Assembly: GCA_029379385.1 (NCBI GenBank)
Contig: CM055607.1
Location: 18,104,001-18,168,000 of the forward strand
Reading direction: 5' to 3'
DNA from: Quillaja saponaria
Taxonomy: Eukaryota; Streptophyta; Magnoliopsida; Fabales; Quillajaceae
Length of the DNA stretch: 64,000 bases
Shown here: piece after piece, positions 32,155 to 43,459 of the stretch
Layout: each line of letters starts with the position of its first letter
How positions within the stretch are numbered: position 1 is the stretch's first letter
Position numbers and translations under genes: made by a program
Notes under the pieces: generated by a model
The model's input: only the letters and a program-made list of their open reading frames with translations
Database searches by the model: none
What the model was told of the DNA's origin: nothing

Positions 32155-34720
32155 GGCTTGGACGAATGACATCAAGGTTTGGACTTTTTGCTGGGTAACT
32201 GGTGTGTCAGGTGTTTAGAGCAGGGATGGTGTGTCTTGAGTGTTTGGGTGTTCTTCCATAGTTGATCTGGCTCAGTGAATTAATTGTGAGATAAGGTTGA
32301 TACTGAGATTAGCATCAAGTGATCGGTGGTTTCACATGGACAATGCCAATGTTGGATCTAAATATGACAGATCTAAAGTTTGAGATGGAAGTTGGGATCT
32401 GTTGTAATTGTGCTGATCTGTCTAACTGTATGAGGATGGGAAGGTGGCGAGATGGTGGAGGTATGGTAAGGTGGCGAGATGGTGAAGGTGTGATGAGATG
32501 GTAAGGTATGACGAGATGGAGATGTGACCCGAGTTGAGAATGGTCCAAGCTGGGACTGTCCTGGTATTTCTTGTAAAAACAAGAAAGTGTCAGATGACGG
32601 GGATTTTCTTGGTAAATCCTTTGATGATAAAGTCAAACCTCTTTTAGCAATCTGTATAAAATGTATTCATAAAATTGTTCATGTTTACCTCAAATCTCTA
32701 AGTTGCTATATATAGTCTGACCTTGCTAAGAGGGTGTTACCGTGTGGCACTCAATAACTCTAATTGGTTACTCTTCAGCTGATCAATTCCCAACGATCCT
32801 GTATTTATCATTCTTGATTCCCAGCTGTTTTATACCTTTTGTCTGTTTAGGCTTTTAGTTTGTCCTTGCCACATGTCACTCTTATATTGGCTTCTGCTCT
32901 ATTGGCTTCTGCTCTATTACATATTAAGACATTGCTTTGCATACAGACTTTTCATAAAAGGTTTATCATACCCTCAAATTTTGTAGCTTTTGACTATCTA
33001 AATACACTTGTACAAAGAAATTGACTATTTTTAGCCAAGCGCATTTAGAAATGTTAGCATAAGTGCTAAATATATGCTTATTTTTATTGCCTTATTATTT
33101 TTAATTTTAAGTTGTACAATAACTATAGAGGCATTATTTCTTATTACTTAATTTTATTTTATTTTTTGATTAATTTGTTGTTAGTTTTTACATTATTAGT
33201 TTTCTTTTCTTTTGGTTAGATAGGATATATAGGTATCCAACATCCCTCTATTAGGTATGGTTGAATTTTTTATTATATTTGGCATTTAATTATCTATCTT
33301 TATCTCTTGGATAAAAAATGGCCAAGCCAAACACAGACAATTTTTTTATCTGAGAAATGTTTGCCTAGAATTACATTACTTAGGTAACATATGCCACATG
33401 GGTATTTCTTATGACCCGAAACAAACGCCCCTTATTTTAAATTACTTAATTAATCTAGGCTAGAGATTTGAACATGTTTGAATTCGAAACATTCTATGCA
33501 TGGCATTGACAAAACGCAAAGTACAATTGTTTTAACCAAAGCAGCATACTAGAAGTTGAAAAAAGAATGTGATAATAAATATTATATATATACTTATTAT
33601 AATAATATGTAGAGTTTTAATATTATTTTTGGTTCATTATTATTATATATTCTTTAAAGTATATAGTACAGTAATTTTTATTGATAATTTTTATCTAAAT
33701 ATATGGACAAAGGTCAGAAAATAATTTCCAACTCCACACTAATCGAATTATATTGAGTGCAAATATAATTGTTATATACACAATACAGTTTAAATTATAT
33801 AGTAAGTCTTATACCAAAAATATTATACACAAATACATTTAGATAATTCTTTACCTATTTGATAATTTTTTTACCTAGATATATGGATAACATTATTAAA
33901 ACTATATGTTAAAAAAAAAATTATTTACATATTTTGCTTTTATTGAAACAAATTATCTGAGGCCCATCGAATTTTTGAGTTTGATTCAGATCTAATAAGT
34001 AAAACATAAAAATACCTAGACCCAAATTCATTAAGGAACCACTTAAGGCTCAATTATAGAGCTATTAGGATTGGACCGGGCTAGACTAGGGCTTGGACCG
34101 ACCAACTCAATTGCCATCCCTACCCATCATAAAAGAAAGAAAAAAAACGAAAATAAAAAGCAAACAACAAAAGGAATGGCGAATAGGCAACATCATTAGA
34201 TCCATATGAGACATTTTGAGTAATTATTAGGGCAGAAGCTGATCAGCTGACTTGAGATTGCGTGCGTTAGATGGAGAAATCATTGGCTTACTCTCCTCTT
34301 CTTTTGCATTCAAAATATATGGTCCTACTTTAATCTTCCCTGTCTTGATTATCAACTCAGTCTCATTGTCAACCAAAAAAGAAAAAGGAAATAATACCAA
34401 CACATTGGATTCTCTAATTCATACAATCTTGAAAACAGATACAACAACTCATGTAGTAATTTGGTGAAACATTCATGTTCAGTAACACATTATAAAATAT
34501 AGGAGGTTGATGTCTAATGTGCTCACAAAAAGTTTATAAATGCTAGATACGCCCATTACCAAATTATTTTCAATTAAAACTACTTATTAGTCTAACTAAT
34601 CCTTAGCTCAACCCATAAAAACATCCAATTTAAGTTAAAAAAGTTTTAACTATCTCCTGAGTGAATGCTGGGATTTATCTCACAATTGTCATTACCTTCG
34701 ATTAAACTAGTTATTGATAG
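32155..34720. other. Gene-free AT-rich DNA
   Basis: I see no coding sequence. Near 32700 'gctatatatagtctgacc' followed by 'ctgtatttatcattcttgatt' could be a degraded LTR promoter. 33550-33900 is extremely AT-rich, with a repeated 'tagatatatggat' motif. At about 34060-34125 'gaccgggctagactaggg' and 'caattgccatccctac' resemble the right end of a common non-autonomous hAT-type element. None of these can be closed into a full element. Confidence 0.45.
32438..32525 (+). repeat. GATGG-rich minisatellite
   Basis: A ~27-base unit beginning 'aaggtggcgagatggtg' occurs at 32441 and 32468, followed by decayed half-units with 'gatgagatggtaagg' and 'gacgagatggagatg'. It is a short, imperfect minisatellite. 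Reading frames of 60-87 residues cross it on both strands only because the unit lacks stops. Confidence 0.8.
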
Positions 34721-34734
34721 AACTAGGGGTAAAA

Positions 34735-35060
34735 TTCGAATCAGATTATTCAGATTCGAAATAGTACTCGAATTCAAACCAATATTCAAAATAATATATT
34801 TTTATTAAAAATTTTTAAAAAATTATTTTTTATTTTTATTTTTATCAAAACACCCTTAAAATTGAATATTTTAAAAATATATCCGAATTCGAACTTGTTT
34901 ATTTGAATTCGGTTTATTTGAATTCAGATTGAATTTCAAAATTTTATTCGAATCCGAACATTGGAATTACATTCAAATTCAAATTTCAGTTTAGATTCGT
35001 ATTTCTATTCCAATTTGAGTACAAGAATTTGAATCTGAATTCGAATAATACACTATTCGA
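34735..35060. repeat. ATTCGAAT-rich inverted-repeat element
   Basis: The segment is crowded with ATTCGAAT/GAATTCGAA motifs at both ends. The left half carries 'aattcgaatcagattattc' and the right half 'tctgaattcgaataatac', which pair imperfectly around an AT core. Such sequences are typical of small non-autonomous DNA transposons. It encodes nothing. Confidence 0.5.
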
Positions 35061-36229
35061 AGCTATTAATACTAGCTTTCAGTCTCTTTTGTCTTGCCAT
35101 TTATCATGATCTCAATATTAAGATTTGATCCTTAGCCATGTCAATGGATTAGGTCGATTCAAGGCTCAATCCAAGCTAGAGTCCACCAGGTTTGAATATA
35201 TTAAAATATTACTCCATCTAAAGTAATTAAAATATGACTTAATCCAAATTAAGTTTATATTATAGTTGCTTTTAATTTTGTTACAATTGTTTTTGGTTCT
35301 TGTCCATGGAATGGCCTGATCCAATCAAAACTTAACAGATCATTATCTAAAAACTATATATGTGGCTCGATTTGATCGAATGGATCAAATTGATATCCCT
35401 CTTGATTTAAATATTTTAGTAGCACTATAAGAAATGGACTTATATGCGTCTCCCATTACCAAATGCTGAAAATCATATTGCTAACGCATATAGTCATCTA
35501 TGTCTGTCCCCAGACACTGAAACAAAGATAATAACCCTAGATTCATATATCATTTTTTGCTGCGCAGGCAGCATCTGTGTTTTTATTTATGTGTCTGCCT
35601 TATAGGCATAATATGTAGAAGTCAATAATATTTATCTACGTATCTGAATTTAGCCAACAAACGCTAAAACACCAAATTAGATTCTGTAGTATCTTCATTG
35701 TAGACATAGAAATGCCAGACGTTATTGACTATGGCATTTTGTGTCTATAAAATGCACTTGCAATTTATTTTTTCATTTTTTATTTGTATCAGCGTATTCT
35801 CATCTACATATAGTAGAAGTATTTTTTTTGTTAGTCTTCAAGTCTGTATATTCCATACACGGATAATCAAATGGTAAACACAATTATAATTTTAATTTTA
35901 AGTTTATACTTGTAAATACCTATATAGAAATATATTTTATATTATATACAAATTCAAAGTTTTATATAATTAAAAATAAATATTTTACAAAAATCATCAT
36001 TATAATGTTTACAATAATCTCCTAACCCTAAATTTTTGTCATCTCAAGCTTACTCGTCATTTAGCTGACTGAGATGCAAAGACTTGGATATAAGAGATGC
36101 AATCTAAATAATGAAAATAAATTAGCTATAGATTATATTTAAATTAATATGCATATAAATTAAAACTTTAACTTGAAAAATGCCAAATTTACAAAGCTTT
36201 TACCTTAGTTTAACTCTAAATTGGGCATA

Positions 36230-37130
36230 AAATCTTAACTGCTGATCCAAATGAATTTTCGTCTCTTCCTACATGTCTTGTTTGTCTTCACGGTCTTACC
36301 AGTATTTCTGGAACCAGAAACAAACTTATACTTGATAGTTTTACTCCCAAATCCAAAATTATAAAGCTTTTTCCTTGAAACTTTAACTTTGGCCTAATAT
36401 CCTGTCTATTGATCCAAATAGATTTTAATTTCTTTCTATAGATCTTATTCATTCCTACTATTGTGCCAGTACTTCCAAAATCTTGAATAGATGTCTACTT
36501 AACCATTTTACCCCCAAACTCTATTTTTCAAAGATTTTGCTTTGAAATAGAAACTTATGCTTAACAACCTAACTGTTGATCCAAATAACATTCTACTTTT
36601 TCCAATAGGTTTTATTCATTCCCACGATAGTGTCAATACTCTCGAAATCACAAACAGATATTTACTTAACCATTTTACTCCCCAACCCACACTTTTCAAA
36701 GGTTTTGGTTTGAAAAAAAAAACTTGTGCTTAACAACCTAACCGTTGATCCAAATGGTTCTTTTTTTTTCTCCTACATGCCTTATTTACCCTACACAGTC
36801 ATGCCAGTTCTCTCGAAATTCTGAATGGATGTCTATGTCACTGTTTTACCCTCAGAACCGCATTTTTCAAAGGTTTTGTTTTGAAATATAAACTTTTACT
36901 TAACAAGCTAACTTTTGAACCAAAAGACATTATGTTTTCTTTTACATATCTTATTTTTTTTCACAGTCTTTTGCTCCTAGAAATCAAATTTTCAAAGATT
37001 TTGCCTTGAAACCTTAACTTTGGCCTATATCCTAACTGTTGATCCAAATTAACTTATACTCGACTGTTTTACCCCCACTTGAATCTAAATTTACAAACTT
37101 TTTGCAATTAAACTATAAGTTGAGCATAAA
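36230..37130 (-). repeat. ~165-bp tandem repeat inside CACTA element 1
   Basis: The phrase 'ttgatccaaat' returns near 36242, 36412, 36573, 36745, 36917 (diverged) and 37040, a period of about 165-170 bases. Between returns are 'cttattcattcc', 'ccagtactt..gaaatc', 'cattttaccccc' and 'ttcaaagattttg'. Read as reverse complement, these are the same landmarks as the 10.5-13.1 kb array: 'atttggatca', 'ggaatgaataag', 'gggggtaaaatgg'. Short reading frames here are not genes. Confidence 0.85.
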
Positions 37131-37673
37131 ATCCTATTTAAGAATCTCATAATGAAAATGAAATTAAAAAAAATATACAACTTTAGTGATTGTGTAATAT
37201 TTAAACAACAAGTTATATGATTATGTTAATTATTTATAAAATGCATAACAGAACAAAAAATTAACATTGTCATAATAGATGAACTATATATGAACATACT
37301 TGTATATTTACAGGTAAGAACTATTAATTCTCATCATTATCATCAATGATCTCTTCCTTTTCATCATCATCTTCTTCTTAAACTGAGACGATTTCATCAT
37401 CATTAATAAAATCACTATTAACAATTACTCTTGTATGTTTTTTTACTCTTTGATTGAAGAAACTCATTTGGATTAACTTCTTTCCTCACATTTTTGTCAT
37501 AAAACTATTCAAATAGATTGTCATCATTTTCAAGGGTAACCAGAGCTGGAAAATAGGTTTCTTGATCTTGAAAAAAGTTTGAATGTATGGGAACTACAAT
37601 CGTCATTGGTAAATTAAAAAAGTTTATTGGTTTCAATCTACATATTACCTACCAATCAAGCCTTTCTCTTTTA

Positions 37674-38060
37674 TTAGACGGATATTTTACATAAAATATG
37701 TGTCACATGATTATCCAACATAAATAGCTTATCTGAGTTAAGTTTGGTCTTATAATTTATCTCAATCAAACCATGTTGGGAGTAAGCTTTAAGTCTCTTG
37801 TCACATTTGAATAAGACAACTTTGTTATTGGGACCATACTCCAACTCAATAACATCAGTTAACATGCCGTAAAAATTGTAATCACATTTGTCATAATAGT
37901 TTCTCTTCACATAAATACCACTATTCATTGTATTTTTGTTTTTCATATGACGTTTTGTGGGAAATGTATAATCATTTAAGATGTATCTATCATAAGAGTA
38001 GCCATACTGACTTGGACTCGTAGCTATATTGCATACGTGCTTCATCAACACTTAGATCAC
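37674..38060 (-). pseudogene. CACTA transposase-associated DUF4216 region
   Basis: A 125-codon open frame contains the DUF4216 pattern. It begins with the short 'ATSPSQYGYSYD' lead and shows 'NSGIYVKRNYYDKCDYNFYG', 'DVIELEYGPNNKVVLFKCD' and 'GLIEINYKT', and ends near 'HVTHILCKISV'. In intact plant CACTA elements this domain follows the TNP2 and DUF4218 parts in the same protein or transcript, and its function is unknown. The frame is open and comparatively well preserved. A decayed acidic tail (Asp/Glu-coding repeats, minus strand about 37440-37325) follows. The link to the upstream TNP2 remnant is broken by stops. Confidence 0.8.
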
Positions 38061-38488
38061 TCAATACTTACGTATGTAAGAATAAAAATGTCATTAATGA
38101 AATGGAAGTTTAATTATAATTGACAAAATTCCTACTAGTTGGCGTAGCCATTGTGAAAAGTTTGTTTCACAGAGTTTCTCAAGTTGTTGATAGGTGATAT
38201 TAGGTTGATTAAGTCTTATTATTGACTATAAACAAATATACGACAAGATAAGTTGTATGTAAAAAATTTCATAGATAATTTAAGTTTGTGAAACTTACTC
38301 TACGAAAGGTCCAATCCCTTTATAGTTGAGAAAGACACATATCACCGCTTTGTTATACTTGCAATCTTCTAGCAAGCATGACCAATAGTTTTACCAGGAT
38401 AAGAAAATATAAAGATTCGGCAAGTTGGATCAATATCATTATCGTCATTTTGACCCATTTCTTGCATTTTTGCATGCACTGTTGATTA

Positions 38489-40700
38489 CTAAGTAAATTC
38501 TATAGAAATTTGATGTCTTTTTGAGTATGTAACCTCGACAATTAAGCCATCAACACAGATTTTGTTGCAAACTTTCTTTTTTAGATTATGCATCATCCTA
38601 TTAAGAAATCTTATATATGATTTAATATACAATACATCTAATTGAAATAAAAATAAATAGCCAATGCAAGAAAATTGAGAGTTACCTTTCAAAAAGATAC
38701 ATCCACAGATATTGCATTGGGTTACCAACTTTCACCTTATAAACCAACTAAATCAACAAATATTGTATAGGATCCCAAAAATTAGGTATTAACTTAGTGT
38801 TAATCTTACAAACAGTCACAGGTATATTTGACTCAAGTTGCTCCATATGTGGAACACTCAGCTCAATTGCACAAATATCTTGGAAGAAATTACTAAGTTC
38901 TATAATAGGATCCTAAATTTGCTTCGGAATCAAGTTTAGGAGTGCAATTACTCTGCATAAACACATGACTAGTAATGGATTTTCATACTATAAATTTTGC
39001 AGTCTTCATTATTACACAACAAGATAAGTTAGAAGCATAGTCATCAGGGAACTTGACATCATTCTTGATCCATTCACAAACTAACATTTTATCATCTTTA
39101 CTTAGAGCATAAATTGCTTTTAGCTTAAGGAATTTTCCATTAACCTCATGCAATTACAATTCTAGTAGATGACATTTCTCTTTTAAATCTTGACGTGCTT
39201 GTGGATTGTCCTTGTTTTTGCCTTTAAAAGTCCATGATAGTATTGAAAATATTGTCAAACATATTCTTCTCAAGATGCATAATGTCTAAGTTGTGAAAAA
39301 ATAAGTTGATAGACCAATACGAAAACTCCTATAATATACTTATCTTCACTTAATTACAATCATTTCGGTATGTTGAAACATCAAATGATTTAAACCTAAC
39401 AAAATTGACAATCTGGGAGGTGGTGAGTTTTAATAATGTTCTTTCTAAAATTGTTTCTTTGTTTTCAAAACGGATGTCTCTCAGGCAAGAATTGACGATA
39501 GCAATCAAACTGAACATTGTTTCTTACCGTGCTTTAATGTGAAGGATTTTGTATCTTTGATATTTATGGGACATGACAGTCTATCATGGATACTCCACTC
39601 AGAATCATACAATAAGACGGAAAATTATGATTCTTTTATAAAAGAATAGCTACAATAATAAAGTTTTTCTTTTACGACTTATTAAAGTCAAGACGTTGTC
39701 TCTCTAAAAAAGTTTCAACTTATTTATTAAAGGCTTGAGATAGACATCAAAATTCTTACCAGGATGGACCAGACAAGATAGGAAAGTCAAGAAAATGTTG
39801 CTAGCTTCATGCACATGCCTAGTGGAAGATTATAAAGAGTGAACAAACACTGACCAACATAAATATTAAGATCTCAAATTACTGAATGGAGTAAATCCAT
39901 CTATTGAGAGCACAAGTCTAACATTTCTTATTTCTTATGACCATGATGGACAAATTTTGTCAAAGTATTTCCTTGCCTCCTCATCTGATGGATGTATCAT
40001 CATGTTTTGGTTTTTTCCCATTTACCTTTATTGTGTCATCTCATGTCTTTTTTAGTGGCCTCAAATATATAAACCCTTTGTAATCTCCTCATGTTCAACA
40101 AGTGTTGCTATATTTTATGAGGTATGCTCTTATTACCCTTTGCTTAAAATAAGGCTCTTTACAAACATATCAAGTAGTCATATACTTATTCACATCGTAA
40201 TACAACCAATATTGATTCGAACAAATATCAATCTTGTCATATCCAAGTCCTAAATCTTTCACCAACTTTCTAGACTCGTAAAAAGATCTAGGTAACTTCT
40301 CATCCATGTGAAGAAAACCCTTAATAATTTGGATGAACCTATTGTAAAAATTCTCCGAAGCATTGAATTTTGACTTATAGTTCAAAAGTTAAGTCACAGT
40401 TGAAAGAATAGTTTCTTTACACCCTACTCATACCGGATCATTTGTAATTGACAACATCTCATAAAACTTTGTAGCTTTCGATATGGGATTCTCCGTGTCC
40501 CAATTACAATTTAGGCCTACTTAGTCAAATATCATTTATGACATCTGGTTCATATTAAGTAGGGTTTTATCTTCAACAACCTTCGATGGTCTACCTTTCT
40601 AAAAACTCCACAGTCTTAGTATTACCACATTGACCCTCATCATGTAGATTCCACTTTCTATATGTTATAACAAAACCCTTCTTATAGAGGAATATGATAT
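38489..40700 (-). pseudogene. TNP2-type CACTA transposase remnant (with DUF4218)
   Basis: On the minus strand, 40385-40170 is open and holds 'LPRSFYESRKLV' and 'LGLGYDKIDICSNQYWLYY', which matches the TNP2 (Transposase_21) start. Beyond a frameshift, about 39930-39700 reads across frames as the 'DGFTPFSN' and 'YNLPLGMCMK' blocks, then 'FDVYLKPL', the typical centre of TNP2. About 38910-38690 gives the DUF4218 run: 'FFQDICAIELSV', 'LESNIPVTVCKI' and 'MQYLWMYLFER'. 38650-38490 continues the domain. The product of an intact copy would be the nuclear transposase that binds the subterminal repeats and cuts the element ends. Numerous stops and frameshifts make this copy inactive. Confidence 0.83.
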
Positions 40701-40980
40701 GCAATGCATACATCAACAACATATATACACATTATTAATTGAGATAGTGAACAAACATATATTAGTACACAATATTATGAAACTTAAATAGAAGAAGGGA
40801 AATTGAAGGATTACTATGTCACTAGGGCAACTATATATAGTACTATATTCCATGGTTCCCTTAACTTTTGATTTCATGTATGATGTTTCCATCATAGCCA
40901 CATGGGCAATTAACCTATGGGTACTCAAAAATTTGAATTAGAATTTATTATTATTATTATTATGAAGAGACTTGGAGAAG

Positions 40981-41117
40981 CAATCACAAATTCAGTGACC
41001 TATACAACCACATTTGTAGCATTTACTTACTTATATTATCTCTAAGGTTATTGCAGATAATACAATTAATTAAATGCTACAAATGTAGTTATATAGGTCA
41101 CTGAATTCGTGATTATC
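40981..41117. repeat. Near-perfect palindrome (foldback), 137 bp
   Basis: The left arm 40981-41026 ('caatcacaaattcagtgacc' through 'catttgtagcattta') is the reverse complement of the right arm about 41072-41117 ('taaatgctacaaatg' through 'ggtcactgaattcgtgatt') with about four mismatches over ~45 bases. The loop is about 45 bases. It can fold into a long hairpin as DNA or RNA. The arms encode no protein. It is best read as a tiny foldback/MITE element. A small-RNA precursor is possible but unsupported. Confidence 0.85.
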
Positions 41118-41774
41118 CATCCATGTTCAATTAGCTAGGATGAATTGAGTACTTTGAACCATTCATGCACATGTAGTTTTAGTTGGCTAATATGTGTATA
41201 TTATTGACATTTTCAATTGATATTTTCTCTTATTTCTATTGGCATTTAGGTATTATCTTGGTGTTATTTGGATTGTGTGTGGCTATGGTTTATAAGGTAT
41301 TATTTTATAGTTTAGAAGTTTATTATTTGATCAGGATTTTCCTTTCTTTATTTTATGCTTAAATCGATGAATATAAATTAGTTTATGTGCTGTAAGTTTT
41401 AATTTCATTTTTTTTCTTTTTCATATTTATTAGCTCACCCCTTTTACCCTTTTTTTTTTGTTTTTCCTTTTCTAGATGGTCAAGTGGAAAACGAGAAGCA
41501 ATAAAATACCATGTATGATATATGCATAGACATTACTTTTATTTATATCTAATTTGTTTTTCACTTGGACATCCAAAAAAAGAAATTATAAAAATGGTAA
41601 GCTAGCCGAAGCAGAAAAAGAGTGTTAGTATTTTGTTCAAATTAATTCAAATTCATGAGTACCCAAAGGTTTATTGATCTTGTGGTTATGAGGATTGCAT
41701 AATTTCCATTTTTTTATCTTATGTGATGTAAGTTTTGATTTTAGATTGTTTTTCTTTTTATTTGAAGCACTATA
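41118..41774. other. AT-rich DNA, nothing recognised
   Basis: There is no coding content. Pyrimidine-rich tracts ('ccttttacccttttttttttg') and AT-rich stretches occur. It may still be inside CACTA element 1, but no inverted terminus is visible. Confidence 0.4.
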
Positions 41775-42090
41775 CGAGATAATTGCGGAATTATTAACAT
41801 ATACCCTAACAAATCAACATACATTTCATATTTTAAATATTTGTTCATAAAAAATCAACATTCATGTGTATATGGCATAATTGCTAAATTATTAACACAT
41901 ACTCTAACAAACAAACAATAAAAAGACACTCTTACATATTTGAAATATTAATTCATAAAAAAATCAACATTCAAGTGTACATGACATAATTTCTAAATTA
42001 CTAACACATACCCTAATAAAATTAATATACCCTTACATATTTTAAATATTAGTTTAAGAAAAAATCAACATTCAATACCTAATAAAATTA
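41775..42090. repeat. Three tandem copies of a ~105-110-bp repeat
   Basis: Units begin 'ataattgcggaattattaac' (41779), 'ataattgctaaattattaac' (about 41877) and 'ataatttctaaattactaac' (about 41986). All continue with 'acatac(c/t)ctaa', 'catattt(t/g)aaatatt' and 'aaaaatcaacattca'. The third is shortened. The repeat is distinct from the ~165-bp repeat. Confidence 0.85.
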
Positions 42091-42193
42091 TCTATTTGTT
42101 CAAATTGCTATATAACAACTTAAGCTTATAAAGCCTACAAATTTCAACCAAATATAGAAATATAAGAGTAAAATTTATTATCAAATGGTGCTA

Positions 42194-42237
42194 GGATTTG
42201 GGTTTGGGTTTGGGTTTGGGTTTGGGTTTGGGTTTGG
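42194..42237 (+). repeat. TTTGGG hexamer tract, about 7 copies
   Basis: Seven consecutive TTTGGG hexamers lie at the right edge of an AT-rich region. The unit differs from the plant telomere heptamer TTTAGGG by loss of an A. It is therefore a telomere-like G-rich microsatellite rather than a true interstitial telomere. The tract could form a G-quadruplex. Confidence 0.9.
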
Positions 42238-42781
42238 CACACTTCAGCGGCAGTAACACAAGGCAAATTTGGTGGCGGTGGCTAAATCAGATAGCGATGA
42301 GGATGGATGAATTTGGCGATGGTGAGCTAGATGTGAGCAACAACAGAACTCCAAAGGTTCAACAATATTAGTTCACAACGCAACTCGCCCTTACTTGTGG
42401 TGTGGACAATTAATAATAAAGCATAGTGGGTACATGGGTTTAGTTAGTTTTTAATGTGATGAGAGGTATCAAACCTAGCATATTTATACAACTTACTAGT
42501 AGAGGTAGAGGTGCACCATCAGCTCGTACTTTCATAAGCAATTCTATATTCATCAGTAGCTCTACTACCTTTACTAGCGCTTCCATCTTCACCACCACCA
42601 AACCAATCATCACCTTAATCATCCTTTAAGAGTGGGATTCCACGTCTGATAATATGATTTGAGGTTGGATATAATCTAATAGTTTTTATAACATAAATTT
42701 ATATTAAATATATGTATTTTCAATATTTTCTTTATATTATAACCTTGTGTATGTATGCAACTAGATATTTTAGCCTGGGTC
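42238..42781. other. Non-coding interval between the two CACTA remnants
   Basis: I see GGCGGTGG- and GATGG-rich short motifs near 42270-42330 and a minus-strand frame (42622-42440) with Leu/Val/Met-rich low complexity. There is no domain and no gene call. Confidence 0.4.
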
Positions 42782-43459
42782 CACTATAAGAGAAAGGAAA
42801 TTTTGAAAGGGAGATTGGTCCTTTGCCAATTTTAGTGCCAAACTAGTTCTCACAAATATTATGTTGACGATATTTTTTTTGTGGCACTAAATGAGGAAAA
42901 CACATTGAAAACTTGTTTAGCACACTTTGCCAAATTAGTCTTTCTTCATTATTCATTCGCCATGTTCCTAGTTAAATATGGCGAATGAAAATATTTGGCA
43001 TGGACGTGCCTTCCAAAATGTAATGTATCACTAATTTAAATTTTAAAAGATGAGGGAAATGCGATGGACTAGAAGAAATCTATATCACAGTTGCGATCAA
43101 GCTATTTCTGCCTTCACCACTCTCTTTCTCTGCCACTTGCCACTTGCCACTTGCCACCTCCACCATCCAAGGTTGTTGCCAAAGGATGTTTAAAGCTCAC
43201 CGGTTACTATCTAGCCACCACCCACCGTTACTTTCCAATCAATTTTGAAATTTTTAGTTTTGGCCAAGGTATGGGGATTTTGTTATTTTGGGATTTTATG
43301 GTTTTGGGTAGATTAAGTTTTAATTAAGGTTGTTATATATTCATTGAATTAATTGAATTTATAAGTTTTGGGGGGTTTTAGGTAGATTGAATTTTGGTAG
43401 TTTCATGGTACATGGTTGAATGATGGAATTGAATAGGGGTTTTACGGTTTTAGGTAGAT

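Larger units (their letters stand above)
35423..40930 (-). mobile_element. CACTA (En/Spm) transposon remnant 1, minus strand
   Basis: The left end starts CACTATAAGAAATGG at 35423, the hallmark terminus of CACTA elements, preceded by TAG as a possible 3-bp target site. Minus-strand remnants inside are TNP2 transposase (about 40700-38900), DUF4218 (about 38910-38690) and DUF4216 (about 38060-37674). This is the usual order for plant CACTA elements. About five units of a ~165-bp tandem repeat lie between the coding part and the terminus. The opposite (5') end, which should read ...TTATAGTG, was not found, so the right boundary is open and given as approximate. Confidence 0.83.

Noticed and set aside
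41768..41780. 'cactatacgagata' as a further CACTA end
   Set aside because: It is in direct rather than inverse orientation, lacks the AAGAAA part, and leads straight into an unrelated tandem repeat.
43091..43327. 78-residue frame near the start of CACTA element 2
   Set aside because: It is built on a short 'ccacttg' repeat and pyrimidine-rich sequence and matches nothing known. More likely leader-type DNA.
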